Assembly (NCBI GenBank): GCA_963808815.1
Contig: CAWEGI010000013.1
Location: 248,001 to 312,000, forward strand
Direction of reading: 5' to 3'
DNA length: 64,000 bases
Source of the DNA: DATBLE01 sp963808815
GTDB taxonomy: Bacteria > Actinomycetota > Thermoleophilia > Gaiellales > Gaiellaceae
The first letter of the stretch is position 1. Every line of letters starts with the position of its first letter. Position numbers and translations under genes: made by a program. Below are positions 44,260 through 52,196 of this stretch, piece after piece. The notes beneath the pieces were generated by a model. The model saw only the letters and a program-made list of their open reading frames with translations. It was not told where the DNA came from and did no database searches.

Positions 44260-45096
44260 ATGAGCACGATCGCCGAGCTGGCCGAGGATCGCGTGGTCGA
44301 GGGGATCTACGCGGTCGCGCGCAAGCGCCGGCTGCGGACGAGGGGCGGGTCGACGTACCTCGCCCTGGAGCTGGTCGACCCGTCCGGTCGAATCGAGGGA
44401 CGCGTCTGGAACGACGTCGAGCTGCTCGATGCGCGGTTCGACGAGGGCGACGCGGTTCGCGTGCTGGGGCGCGTCGAGCGGTACCGCGACCGGCTCCAGC
44501 TCGAGGTGCGCTCCATCGAGGCCGCTCCCGGCGAGGATCCTGCCGGCTTCGCCCCCGCGATGCGGCGCGACCCGGACGAGCTCGACGGCTTCCTCGACTT
44601 CCTCGCCGGCGAGATCTCGCACGACGGGCTGCGCTCGACCGTCGCCGCGATCCTCTCCGACGGCGAGATCAGGCGACGCCTCCGGGCGTTGCCGGCGGCA
44701 CCCGGCGGGCACCACGACTACGCCGGCGGGCTGCTGGAGCACACGGTCGGCGTCGCGACGGTCTGCCGCGAGCTGTGCCAGCTGCACCCACGGCTCCGTC
44801 CCGACCTGCTGCTCGCCGCAGCCCTCCTGCACGACATCGGCCGCACCGTCGAGCTCGAGCCCGGCCCGGGGTTCCGGCAGACGGCCGAGGGCAGGCTTCT
44901 CGGCCACGTCCACCTCGGCACGCGGCTGATCGAGGAGCGCGCGGGCGCCCTTGCCCCGGATGCGCGGGCCGAGCTCCTCCACGCGGTCGCGTGTCACCAC
45001 GACGCCCGCGCTGCGAAGACGGCCGAGGCGGCCGTCCTCTACCACGCGAACCAGCTCGACGCGGTCGCCGCCACGCGGCCTGTGGACGGCACCTGA
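44260..45096 (+). CDS. OB-fold plus HD-domain protein, YhaM-like 3'-5' exoribonuclease candidate
   Basis: 278 aa. Residues about 15-85 are an OB-fold (STYLALELVDPSGRIEGRVW, VRVLGRVERYRDRLQLEV). Residues about 140-270 form an HD domain: HHDYAGGLLEHTVGVATVC, AALLHDIGRTVELE, HVHLGTRLIEERAG, HAVACHHDARAA, which matches the YhaM architecture. YhaM trims RNA and DNA 3' ends in Firmicutes; activity here is inferred. ATG 44260, divergent from DUF1015. Confidence 0.8.
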   Translation: MSTIAELAEDRVVEGIYAVARKRRLRTRGGSTYLALELVDPSGRIEGRVWNDVELLDARFDEGDAVRVLGRVERYRDRLQLEVRSIEAAPGEDPAGFAPAMRRDPDELDGFLDFLAGEISHDGLRSTVAAILSDGEIRRRLRALPAAPGGHHDYAGGLLEHTVGVATVCRELCQLHPRLRPDLLLAAALLHDIGRTVELEPGPGFRQTAEGRLLGHVHLGTRLIEERAGALAPDARAELLHAVACHHDARAAKTAEAAVLYHANQLDAVAATRPVDGT

Positions 45097-45108
45097 CCTC
45101 AGGCCCGC

Positions 45109-45945
45109 ATGGCCGCTGTTCTGCTGGCGCTCGCCGCGAGCGCATCGTGGGGAGTGTCCGATTTCCTCGGCGGCCTGAAGACCCGGGCGGCGCCGGTGCT
45201 CACCGTCCTCTCGGTCTCGCAGCCGGCCGGGCTCGTCCTGCTCGGCGCAATCGTCCTCGTCCGCTGGCAGGCGCCGCCACAGGGCCTGCCGATCCTCTGG
45301 GCGGTGCTCGCGGGCATCGGCGGCGCGGTCGGGATCGGCGCGCTGTACCAGGGGCTCGCGGTCGGCTCGATGGGCATCGTTGCGCCGATCACCTCGACGT
45401 CCCCGTTGATCCCGCTCACGGTCGGCCTCGCGCGCGGCGAGCGACCGAGCGCGGTCCAGCTCGTGGGCATCGGCGTGGCGATCGTCGGTGTCGCCTTCGC
45501 CGGATGGGAGCCGGGTGCGCCGGGTGCGCGGCGCCGGCTCAGCACCGGCGCGGGCCTCGCCCTGCTGGCCGCCGTCGCGTTCGGGTCCTCCCAGGTCGCC
45601 CTCCAGTCGGCTGCCGCCGACGACCCGTACTGGGCGACCTTCATCCTCCGGATCGCCTCCTCGCTACTCGTCCTGGCGGCGCTCCTGCGGTTTCGCCCCG
45701 GCCGCAGCCGGGCCGGGATGTGGGTCGTGCTGATCGCGATCGGGCTGCTCGACAGCGGCGCGACGGAGCTCTTCGCAGTGGCGACCACGAAGGGACTGCT
45801 CAGCGTGGTGGCGGTGCTCGCCGCCCTCTACCCGGTGCTGGTGGCGATCCTCGCCCGAGTCGTGTTGCACGAACGGCTCACGGTCGTGCAAAGAGGAGGT
45901 GCCGTTGCGGCGGTCGCCGGAGCGGCCGCGATCAGCGCTGGATGA
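45109..45945 (+). CDS. EamA/DMT-superfamily transporter
   Basis: 278 aa with ten predicted transmembrane helices in two EamA repeats (first ending GLARGERPSAVQLVGIGVAI, second ending RVVLHERLTVVQRGGAVAAV). Opens LLALAASASWGVSDFLGGLK. Drug/metabolite exporter or permease; substrate unknown. ATG 45109, 12 bases after the HD gene. A hairpin follows at 45962. Confidence 0.88.
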   Translation: MAAVLLALAASASWGVSDFLGGLKTRAAPVLTVLSVSQPAGLVLLGAIVLVRWQAPPQGLPILWAVLAGIGGAVGIGALYQGLAVGSMGIVAPITSTSPLIPLTVGLARGERPSAVQLVGIGVAIVGVAFAGWEPGAPGARRRLSTGAGLALLAAVAFGSSQVALQSAAADDPYWATFILRIASSLLVLAALLRFRPGRSRAGMWVVLIAIGLLDSGATELFAVATTKGLLSVVAVLAALYPVLVAILARVVLHERLTVVQRGGAVAAVAGAAAISAG

Positions 45946-45961
45946 CGCTCGCTCCGCTCGC

Positions 45962-45994
45962 TTCACGGGGGAAACAGCCGGTTTCCCCCGTGAA
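45962..45994. terminator. Hairpin repeat copy 1, GGGGGAAAC type
   Basis: Perfect 14-base inverted repeat TTCACGGGGGAAAC / GTTTCCCCCGTGAA with a five-base loop, between convergent genes. The core and the flanking CTCGC-rich sequence recur at 63329-63353, so it doubles as a dispersed repeat. Confidence 0.75.
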
Positions 45995-46105
45995 CCCCCT
46001 TCCCCCGCGCTGCCGGACGCCTTCGGCGCCGGCATTCGCGCCCTCGCTCCAGCGGTCGGCTGCCGCGCCCGCCAGGTCGGTCGCGGCGGCGAAAACAACC
46101 AGTTC

Positions 46106-47035
46106 TCATACGTTGAATCTGATGTTCAGAACGTCGCCGTCCTCGACGACGTAGTCCTTGCCCTCCAGGCGTTGGAGTCCGCGTTTTGCCACTTCCGCCC
46201 GGGAGCCGCACTCGACCAGGTCCCGCCAGCGGATCACCTCGCAGCGGATGAAGCCGCGGGCGATGTCGGAGTGGATCGCCCCGGCGGCATCGAGTGCGGT
46301 CTGGCCGCGCCGGAGCGTCCAGGCCCGGGTCTCCTTATCACCGGCGGTGAAGAACGTGACGAGGTCGAGCGCGTCCTTCAGCCGGCCGGCGACCTCGTCC
46401 AGCGCCGAGCGGCCGCCTTCCCGGAACGCAGCGGCCTCCTCGTCGTCGAGCTCGGCCAGCTCCTCCTCCAGCGCCAGGTCGATCGTCAGGGACAGCCCCT
46501 CGGTGACCGCCTCCGAGCCGTTCGCCACGACCACCATCGGCTTCGTGGTCAACGGGTCGAGCTCCGGCGGCAGCTCCTCGGTGTAGTCGGCGAGCGTACC
46601 GCCCGCCTCCACGTGCGCGAGCAGTCGCTCGAGCTCGGCGACCTCCTTGCGCAGCTTCGGATCGCCCGACTTCGCCTGCTGGCGGACCCGCTCGAGCCGC
46701 CGCTCGACGTGATCCCGGTCGGCAACGAGCAGCTCGAGCCGCAGCTCTTCGACCTCGCCGGGGTCCCGGACGACCATCAGCAGGGCATCGACCTGCCGCA
46801 GGTTCCCGAGCAGCTGCGGCCCCGTTCCCGGAACGTCGACGACTCGGATCGAGGCCGGCGTGATCTTGCGTGCATGCTCGACGGCCGCGACCGGCTCCAG
46901 CCGCTCGTCCGCGATCGGCGCCATGCCGACGTGCTCCTTCAGGTCGTGCGCCTGGGCACCGGCGCGCGTCAGCGCGTTGAAGAGCTGGGTCGCCCCCGCC
47001 CCCGGCAGGCCGACGATGCCGACCTCGAGCGCCAC
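46106..47035 (-). CDS. Degenerate YchF-family protein lacking the P-loop lysine
   Basis: 309 aa versus about 363 for canonical YchF (Obg-family ATPase). The TGS domain is intact (FTAGDKETRAWTLRRGQ, GFIRCEVIRWRDLVECG, LEGKDYVVEDGDVLNIRFNV). The G1 loop reads GLPGAGATQLFNAL where NVGKS is expected, so the phosphate-binding Lys is Ala, and the G2-G3 region is shortened to VVDVPGTGPQLL. Nucleotide hydrolysis is therefore doubtful. ATG 47035. Likely a paralogue alongside a normal YchF elsewhere. Confidence 0.85.
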   Translation of the reverse strand: MALEVGIVGLPGAGATQLFNALTRAGAQAHDLKEHVGMAPIADERLEPVAAVEHARKITPASIRVVDVPGTGPQLLGNLRQVDALLMVVRDPGEVEELRLELLVADRDHVERRLERVRQQAKSGDPKLRKEVAELERLLAHVEAGGTLADYTEELPPELDPLTTKPMVVVANGSEAVTEGLSLTIDLALEEELAELDDEEAAAFREGGRSALDEVAGRLKDALDLVTFFTAGDKETRAWTLRRGQTALDAAGAIHSDIARGFIRCEVIRWRDLVECGSRAEVAKRGLQRLEGKDYVVEDGDVLNIRFNV

Positions 47036-47044
47036 AGCCGGAGG

Positions 47045-47266
47045 TCAGGCGCCGAAACCGACGCGGCCTTCGCGGGCGAAGCGCTTCACGTAGACGATCC
47101 GCCGCAGCGCCACGGTGTAACGGCCGTCCTCGACGTCCAGTGCGAGCGACCCGTCCTCGCCCGAGGACAGCGCCTGCTCCAGCCGGTCGACCGCACCGGA
47201 CTCGACCATCGCGCCCATGATCTGGCCGCCGTCGAAGCCGATCTCGATGCGGATGCGCTCAGCCAC
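47045..47266 (-). CDS. Hypothetical protein, 73 aa
   Basis: Opens MAERIRIEIGFDGGQIMGAM and contains LALDVEDGRYTVALRRIVYV; likely a small beta-rich protein. It overlaps the epimerase gene by eight bases and precedes the YchF-like gene by ten, so the three are one operon. Family not recognised. Confidence 0.65.
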   Translation of the reverse strand: MAERIRIEIGFDGGQIMGAMVESGAVDRLEQALSSGEDGSLALDVEDGRYTVALRRIVYVKRFAREGRVGFGA

Positions 47267-47663
47267 GGGCGACCAGCTCCGAGAGCACGCCGTGCGAGGA
47301 CTCCGGGTGGACGAACGCGACCTGCATGCCGAAGAGACCCTGCCGCGGCGAGGCGTCGATCAGCTCGGCACCCTCGCCTTCCAGACGCGCCAGCTCGCCG
47401 GGAAGGTCGTCGACCTCGTAGGCGACGTGGTGCATGCCGGGGCCGCGACGCGTCAGGAAGCGCCCGACCGGCGTATCGGCGCCGAGGGCCGCGAGCAGCT
47501 CGACGTGGTTCGGCCCGACGCGCAAGGACGCTGCCTCGACTCCCTGCTCCTCCTGCGCCTCCCGGCCCTCCAGCTCGGCCCCGAAGAGCCGCGCGTAGGT
47601 GGAGATCGCGTCGTCGAGATCGTCGACGGCGACGCCCAGATGGTGGATGCACTTCGCGGCCAT
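47259..47663 (-). CDS. mce: Methylmalonyl-CoA epimerase
   Basis: VOC-fold enzyme converting (S)- to (R)-methylmalonyl-CoA in propionate breakdown. 134 aa, normal. Metal ligands fit: His in CIHHLGVAVDDLDDAI, a second His/Glu pair in PNHVELLAAL, His in GPGMHHVAYEVDDLPGEL, and Glu near the C-terminus (SSHGVLSELV). ATG 47663. The mutase genes are not in the window. Confidence 0.88.
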   Translation of the reverse strand: MAAKCIHHLGVAVDDLDDAISTYARLFGAELEGREAQEEQGVEAASLRVGPNHVELLAALGADTPVGRFLTRRGPGMHHVAYEVDDLPGELARLEGEGAELIDASPRQGLFGMQVAFVHPESSHGVLSELVARG

Positions 47664-47722
47664 CGACCGCGATGCTATCTCTCAGCGTCGGTGCCAGGCT
47701 TCAGCCCGGCTCCGACCTTCCT

Positions 47723-49225
47723 TCAGCGCACCACGCGAACGGTGCCGACGGTCTCGGCGGCACGGGACTCGGGCTCGATGTCGGCGAGCATCGTGTCGAG
47801 CTGGTCCTTGTTCAGCGTCTCATGCTCGAGCAGCGCCTCCGCCAGGCGGTCGAGATGCACCCGGTGCTTCTCGATCAGGCGGATCGCCTCGTGGAACGCC
47901 TCGTCGGTCAGATGAGCCTGCTCGGCGTCGCGCAGACGCTTCGTCTCCTCCGAGAGCGAATAGTTGTCCGCCCGCATCGTCCGGCTCGGGACTGCGTCGC
48001 CCATGCCGTACTCGAACACCATCGCGCGGGCGAGGTCGGTCGCCTTCTCCAGGTCGTTCGCAGCGCCGTTCGTGACGCGGCCGAAGACGACCTGCTCCGC
48101 AGCCCGGCCTGCGAGGAACACCTTCATCATGTCGACCATCTCCTCCTTGGTGCGGAGGAAGCGCTCCTCCATCGGCAGGTTGAGCGTGTAGCCGAGCGCC
48201 TGGCCACGGGAGACGATCGTCACCTTGTGCACCGGCAGCGCCTCGCCCATCAGGTACGACATCAGCGCGTGCCCCGACTCGTGGTACGCAAGGATTCGCT
48301 TCTCCTTCTCGCTGACCACACGCCGCTGCTGGAGGCCGGCGACGACGCGCTCCAGGGCCGCCTCGAACTCGGCCTGGCCGATGCGGTCGAGGTTGCGTCG
48401 ACCGGCGAAGATCGCCGCCTCGTTGCAGATGTTGGCGAGGTCGGCACCGGCAAGGCCGGCGGTCTGCCGCGCGAGTGACTGGAGGTCGACGTCGTCGGCG
48501 AGCGGCTTCCCGCGCGTGTGCACAACGAAGATCTTCTCCCGGCCGGCGAGGTCGGGCGGGGCGACGAGGAGCTGGCGGTCGAACCGGCCCGGACGGAGCA
48601 GCGCCGGGTCGAGGTCCTGGATGCGGTTGGACGCGCCCATCACGACCACCTGTTCGGCGGTCGCGAAGCCGTCGAGCTCGACCAGGAGCTGGTTCAGCGT
48701 CTGGTCCTGCTCCCGGTTGAAGCCGTGGCCACTCCTGGCGGCGCCGACCGCATCGAGCTCGTCGATGAAGATGATCGCCGGCGCGTGCTTGCGGGCCGTC
48801 TCGAACAGCTTTCGAATCCGGGAGGCACCGAGCCCCGCGAACATCTCGACGAAGGCGGAGGCGCTCTGGGAGTAGAAGCTCGCCCCGGACTCGTGGGCGA
48901 CGGCCTTCGCCAGCAGCGTCTTGCCGGTGCCGGGCGGGCCGTAGAGAAGGAGGCCTTTCGGAACACGTGCGCCCAGTCGCGCGAACCGCTCGGGGTCTCT
49001 CAGGAAGTCGACCACCTCCTCGAGCTCGGCCTTGGCGTCCTCGACCCCGGCGACGTCCGCGAACGACACCGACGTCGTCGAGTTCGGCTGGGTCAGGCTC
49101 GGCTTGACCCGGGGCATCAGCTGGATCGTGCGCCAGATCAGGAAGACGAGGATCGCGAAGAACGCGATCGGGAGCCACGTGAGCGCACCCTGAGTGATCT
49201 CGTGCGCCAGCGACGCGAGAGGCAT
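47723..49225 (-). CDS. FtsH-family AAA+ metalloprotease, short form
   Basis: Membrane-anchored ATP-dependent protease. About 500 aa versus 610-650 for typical FtsH: only one N-terminal helix (WLPIAFFAILVFLIWRTIQL) and no periplasmic domain. AAA+ motifs: GPPGTGKTLLAKAVAHESG, IIFIDELDAVGAAR, second region of homology NRIQDLDPALLRPGRFDRQL. Zinc motif HESGH in LAYHESGHALMSYLMGE; third ligand region TNGAANDLEKATDLARAMV. Start uncertain: ATG 49225 or 49258 are both in frame without a good ribosome site. A full-length FtsH is probably elsewhere. Confidence 0.9.
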   Translation of the reverse strand: MPLASLAHEITQGALTWLPIAFFAILVFLIWRTIQLMPRVKPSLTQPNSTTSVSFADVAGVEDAKAELEEVVDFLRDPERFARLGARVPKGLLLYGPPGTGKTLLAKAVAHESGASFYSQSASAFVEMFAGLGASRIRKLFETARKHAPAIIFIDELDAVGAARSGHGFNREQDQTLNQLLVELDGFATAEQVVVMGASNRIQDLDPALLRPGRFDRQLLVAPPDLAGREKIFVVHTRGKPLADDVDLQSLARQTAGLAGADLANICNEAAIFAGRRNLDRIGQAEFEAALERVVAGLQQRRVVSEKEKRILAYHESGHALMSYLMGEALPVHKVTIVSRGQALGYTLNLPMEERFLRTKEEMVDMMKVFLAGRAAEQVVFGRVTNGAANDLEKATDLARAMVFEYGMGDAVPSRTMRADNYSLSEETKRLRDAEQAHLTDEAFHEAIRLIEKHRVHLDRLAEALLEHETLNKDQLDTMLADIEPESRAAETVGTVRVVR

Positions 49226-49273
49226 GCACCATGCATCGGCAGTGGCGGACCGCTGCATTAGTAGGCTCATGGC

Positions 49274-50236
49274 ATGGAGCTGCCCCTCCCAGCGCACTGG
49301 GACCCGAACCGCATCGAGGATGTCCGGCGGGTCCCGTACGAGACCCGCGCCACCGAGGCGACCGCCTGGGCGGACGCACACGACATCGGGACGGCCCGCG
49401 AAGACGAGCGGCGGGTGGGTTTGCTGCTCGTCGACTGCCAGAACACGTTCTGTACGCCGGGCTTCGAGCTGTTCGTGCCGGGAGCGCCCGACGACAGCCG
49501 GCGGCTGTGCGAGTTCGTCTACCGCAATCTCGGCGCGATCACCCAGATCATCCCGACGCTCGACACGCACCGCGCGCTGCAGGTGTTCCATGCCGCCTGG
49601 CTGGTCGACGCGAAGGGGCGGCATCCGGCCCCGTACACCGTCGTTTCGACCTACGAAGTCGAGGCAGGCATCTGGCGCTCGGCGGACCCCGAGGAGCAGG
49701 GGAACCTGGAGCGGTACGTCCGCGGCCTGGCGGAACGCGGTCGCTACCGCCTCACCGTCTGGCCGTACCACGCGATGCTGGGCGGAATCGGGCATGCACT
49801 GGTCTCGGCCGTCGAGGAGGCGGTGTTCTTCCACTCGGTCGCGCGGAACTCGCCTGCCGCCTTCCAGGTGAAGGGCGAAAACCCCCGCGTCGAGCACTAC
49901 TCCGTCCTCGGCCCCGAGGTCGGAGGTCGGCGCAACGAGGAGCTGATCGAGCTGCTGAGCTCGTTCGACGCGGTCGCGATCGCGGGGCAGGCGAAGAGTC
50001 ACTGCGTCGCCTGGAGCGTCGAGGACCTGCTCCAGGACATCCCGGCCGATCGCGTCTACCTGCTCGAGGACTGCACCTCACCGGTGATCGCCACGGGCTC
50101 GGTCGACTTCACCGCCGAGGGCAACGAGGCGTTCGCACGCTTCGCCGCTCGTGGAGTCCACATCGTCCGCTCGACGCAGGACATCGACTCCTGGCCGCGC
50201 CCGGAGCACTCGCCCCGCGAAGCGGCGGGGGTCTAG
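49274..50236 (+). CDS. Isochorismatase-like cysteine hydrolase, nicotinamidase candidate
   Basis: 320 aa. Catalytic Asp in VGLLLVDCQNTFCTPGFEL, Cys in AGQAKSHCVAWSVEDLL; the Asp/His metal pattern (PTLDTHRALQVFHAAW) matches nicotinamidase-type members. It is longer than PncA (about 190 aa) by an N-terminal extension. It runs into, and overlaps by four bases, the convergent nicotinate phosphoribosyltransferase gene; the two reactions would be consecutive in NAD salvage. Substrate is inference. Confidence 0.75.
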   Translation: MELPLPAHWDPNRIEDVRRVPYETRATEATAWADAHDIGTAREDERRVGLLLVDCQNTFCTPGFELFVPGAPDDSRRLCEFVYRNLGAITQIIPTLDTHRALQVFHAAWLVDAKGRHPAPYTVVSTYEVEAGIWRSADPEEQGNLERYVRGLAERGRYRLTVWPYHAMLGGIGHALVSAVEEAVFFHSVARNSPAAFQVKGENPRVEHYSVLGPEVGGRRNEELIELLSSFDAVAIAGQAKSHCVAWSVEDLLQDIPADRVYLLEDCTSPVIATGSVDFTAEGNEAFARFAARGVHIVRSTQDIDSWPRPEHSPREAAGV

Positions 50237-51321
50237 GAGACGAGCTCGAGGCGGGTGCCCGGGCGGAAGCGCCGTCCGACCTTGGCCGTCGCGCGGCCGT
50301 CGGTGAGCACGATGTCGCCGGTGAAGTCGTTCTCGCCCCGGATCAGGGACGAGCCGACGCCGTAGGCGTCGACCGGCACTCCCGCCTGCTCGAAGGCCCG
50401 GATCCGGTCGACCGTGAAGCCGCCCGAGACGACGATCTTCACCGACTCGAACCCATCGCGGTCGAGCGCCTCGCGAACCTTCAGCACCAGGCGCTCGTTC
50501 ACACCGCGCGGGTCGAAGTCGCCCATCTCGTTCCAGAGCGCCCGGTCGACGAGCTGTCCGGACGTATCGAGCCGGACGCCCCAGAGGTGGTCCTTGAGCG
50601 CTCGGGCGACCTCGAGTGACGTCCGAACGGAGTCGTTCTCGAAGTCGACGAGCACGACGATGTTGAAGTCGTCCGGCGCCCACTCGGCGAACTTCGTCGC
50701 CGCGAGCACCGTGTTGCCGCCGTAGGCGGCGATCAGCGCGTGGGGGACCGTGCCGATGCCGCGGCCGCCCCACCACGACGACTGCGCGTCGGTGGTGACG
50801 CCGATCTCGGCGCCGACGAGCGCCCCGGCGACATGCGCCGCGTACCCGTCGCCGGTCTGAACGCGGTGGTGGTCGTGGCGGGCCGGCATGAAGATGATCG
50901 GTTTTCCGGCGGCCGCCTCCAGGACGCGCTTGACGTTGGTCGAGATCAGCGTCCGCCGCGCGAGCACGCCCAGGTAGACGGTCTCGAGGTGCGCGAACAG
51001 CGTGTAGTCGCCCTCGACCGTCATCACGGTCTCCCACGGATCGATGCCGTCGCCGTCGAAGAGCGCGTGGACCGTGAGCGCATCCCAGTCCTCGGAGCAG
51101 AGCTTCAGGATCGCGATCGCCTCGTCCATTCCACCGAGCACCGCCTGGTGCTTCTGGAACACCTGCATGACCACCCGCGGGTGGCGCCCGTCTGCGAGCA
51201 GCGCCGATCGCGTGTGGTTGAAGTACGCGTCCGTGTAGTAGCCCTCCCGCATCTTGTCGACGGGAAGGTCGAAGATCTCGGGCGGGAGCCGCCTACCCTG
51301 CTGCCGGGTGTTGAGGACCAT
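50233..51321 (-). CDS. pncB: Nicotinate phosphoribosyltransferase
   Basis: Joins nicotinate to PRPP in NAD salvage. 362 aa of the shorter bacterial type. Markers: DKMREGYYTDAYFNHTR at the N-terminus, PIIFMPARHDHHRVQTGDGY, WWGGRGIGTVPHALIAAYGG, VLVDFENDSVRTSLEVARAL and SVKIVVSGGFTVDRIRAFEQ (phosphate-binding glycines). ATG 51321 lies inside the end of DUF1385. Quinolinate phosphoribosyltransferase is a relative but lacks this N-terminus. Confidence 0.9.
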   Translation of the reverse strand: MVLNTRQQGRRLPPEIFDLPVDKMREGYYTDAYFNHTRSALLADGRHPRVVMQVFQKHQAVLGGMDEAIAILKLCSEDWDALTVHALFDGDGIDPWETVMTVEGDYTLFAHLETVYLGVLARRTLISTNVKRVLEAAAGKPIIFMPARHDHHRVQTGDGYAAHVAGALVGAEIGVTTDAQSSWWGGRGIGTVPHALIAAYGGNTVLAATKFAEWAPDDFNIVVLVDFENDSVRTSLEVARALKDHLWGVRLDTSGQLVDRALWNEMGDFDPRGVNERLVLKVREALDRDGFESVKIVVSGGFTVDRIRAFEQAGVPVDAYGVGSSLIRGENDFTGDIVLTDGRATAKVGRRFRPGTRLELVS

Positions 51322-52114
51322 CGTGGTCGGCGGCGCGGGTTTCGAGCTCCAGGCAGGCCTCCAGCGCCGCCTGGGCTACCTCGAGCTGTGCGGTGTCGGG
51401 CTCGGCGGTCGCGATCCGGTGCTGGAGCTGATGACCGGGCCAGGCGAGCGACCGGGCGACCGGATGGTCGGCGTTCCGAACCATCCACGAGAAGATCTCG
51501 GTGGCCGCCGCCACGCTCCCGACGGCCGCGGCCAGCCGCGCAGGGCCGCGCGCGCGATCCGGCGCCTTCGCGGCGAGCGCGGCGCCGGCCGCGGAGGTGA
51601 GCAGCAGCGGCCCGATCAGGTGCGACCCGCACCGCTCGTGCTCCTTTCCGCGGGGCTCACCGTGCTCGTACGTCCCGATCGAGATGTGCTCGGCCCCGTG
51701 GTAGGCGGCGAGGTCGGAGCCCCGCAACGCCAGCGTCGCCGGCAGGAGTGACAGAGTGCCGCCCAGCAGCTCCCGCAGCGCAGGGCCGAGGTGCGTGGAC
51801 TTCCGCAACCGCCGAGCGACCACCGCGCTGACGAGCATCGAGCCGAGCACGGCAGGGCGCTCGAACGGCAGCCGTGCCTCCGGGCAGGAGCGCCGGATCC
51901 GCGGCAGGAGCGCGAAGGCATCGAGCAGCCGGATCGGCCCGCGGAGCAACGGATTGGTGACGCCGGCGCCGCGCACGCTCTTCTTTCCCGAGGTGACGCG
52001 GAGCTCGCCCTGGCCGGTGCGAACCGCCACCGCCCATGAGGTCGGCCCGTGGACCAGCACGCCGTTCAGCAACGCCATGCCGCCGAGGCGAACCTTGTCC
52101 TGCTGCTCCGCCAT
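51293..52114 (-). CDS. DUF1385 family membrane protein
   Basis: 273 aa. DUF1385 signatures: LGGMALLNGVLVHGPTSWAV, YHGAEHISIGTYEHGEP (conserved HGAEH) and WPGHQLQHRIATAEPD. Contains two or three hydrophobic segments around LLLTSAAGAALAAKAP. Function unproven. ATG 52114; a -10-like TACTCT at 52127-52132 suggests a short or leaderless message. Overlaps pncB by 29 bases. Confidence 0.85.
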   Translation of the reverse strand: MAEQQDKVRLGGMALLNGVLVHGPTSWAVAVRTGQGELRVTSGKKSVRGAGVTNPLLRGPIRLLDAFALLPRIRRSCPEARLPFERPAVLGSMLVSAVVARRLRKSTHLGPALRELLGGTLSLLPATLALRGSDLAAYHGAEHISIGTYEHGEPRGKEHERCGSHLIGPLLLTSAAGAALAAKAPDRARGPARLAAAVGSVAAATEIFSWMVRNADHPVARSLAWPGHQLQHRIATAEPDTAQLEVAQAALEACLELETRAADHDGPQHPAAG

Positions 52115-52196
52115 CGCCGTCCAGAGTACCCCGCCCCGCCCTACGCCCGTCACACAACCGGCGCGGTCACGTTTCCCACGCGTGACGACCTTCCGG

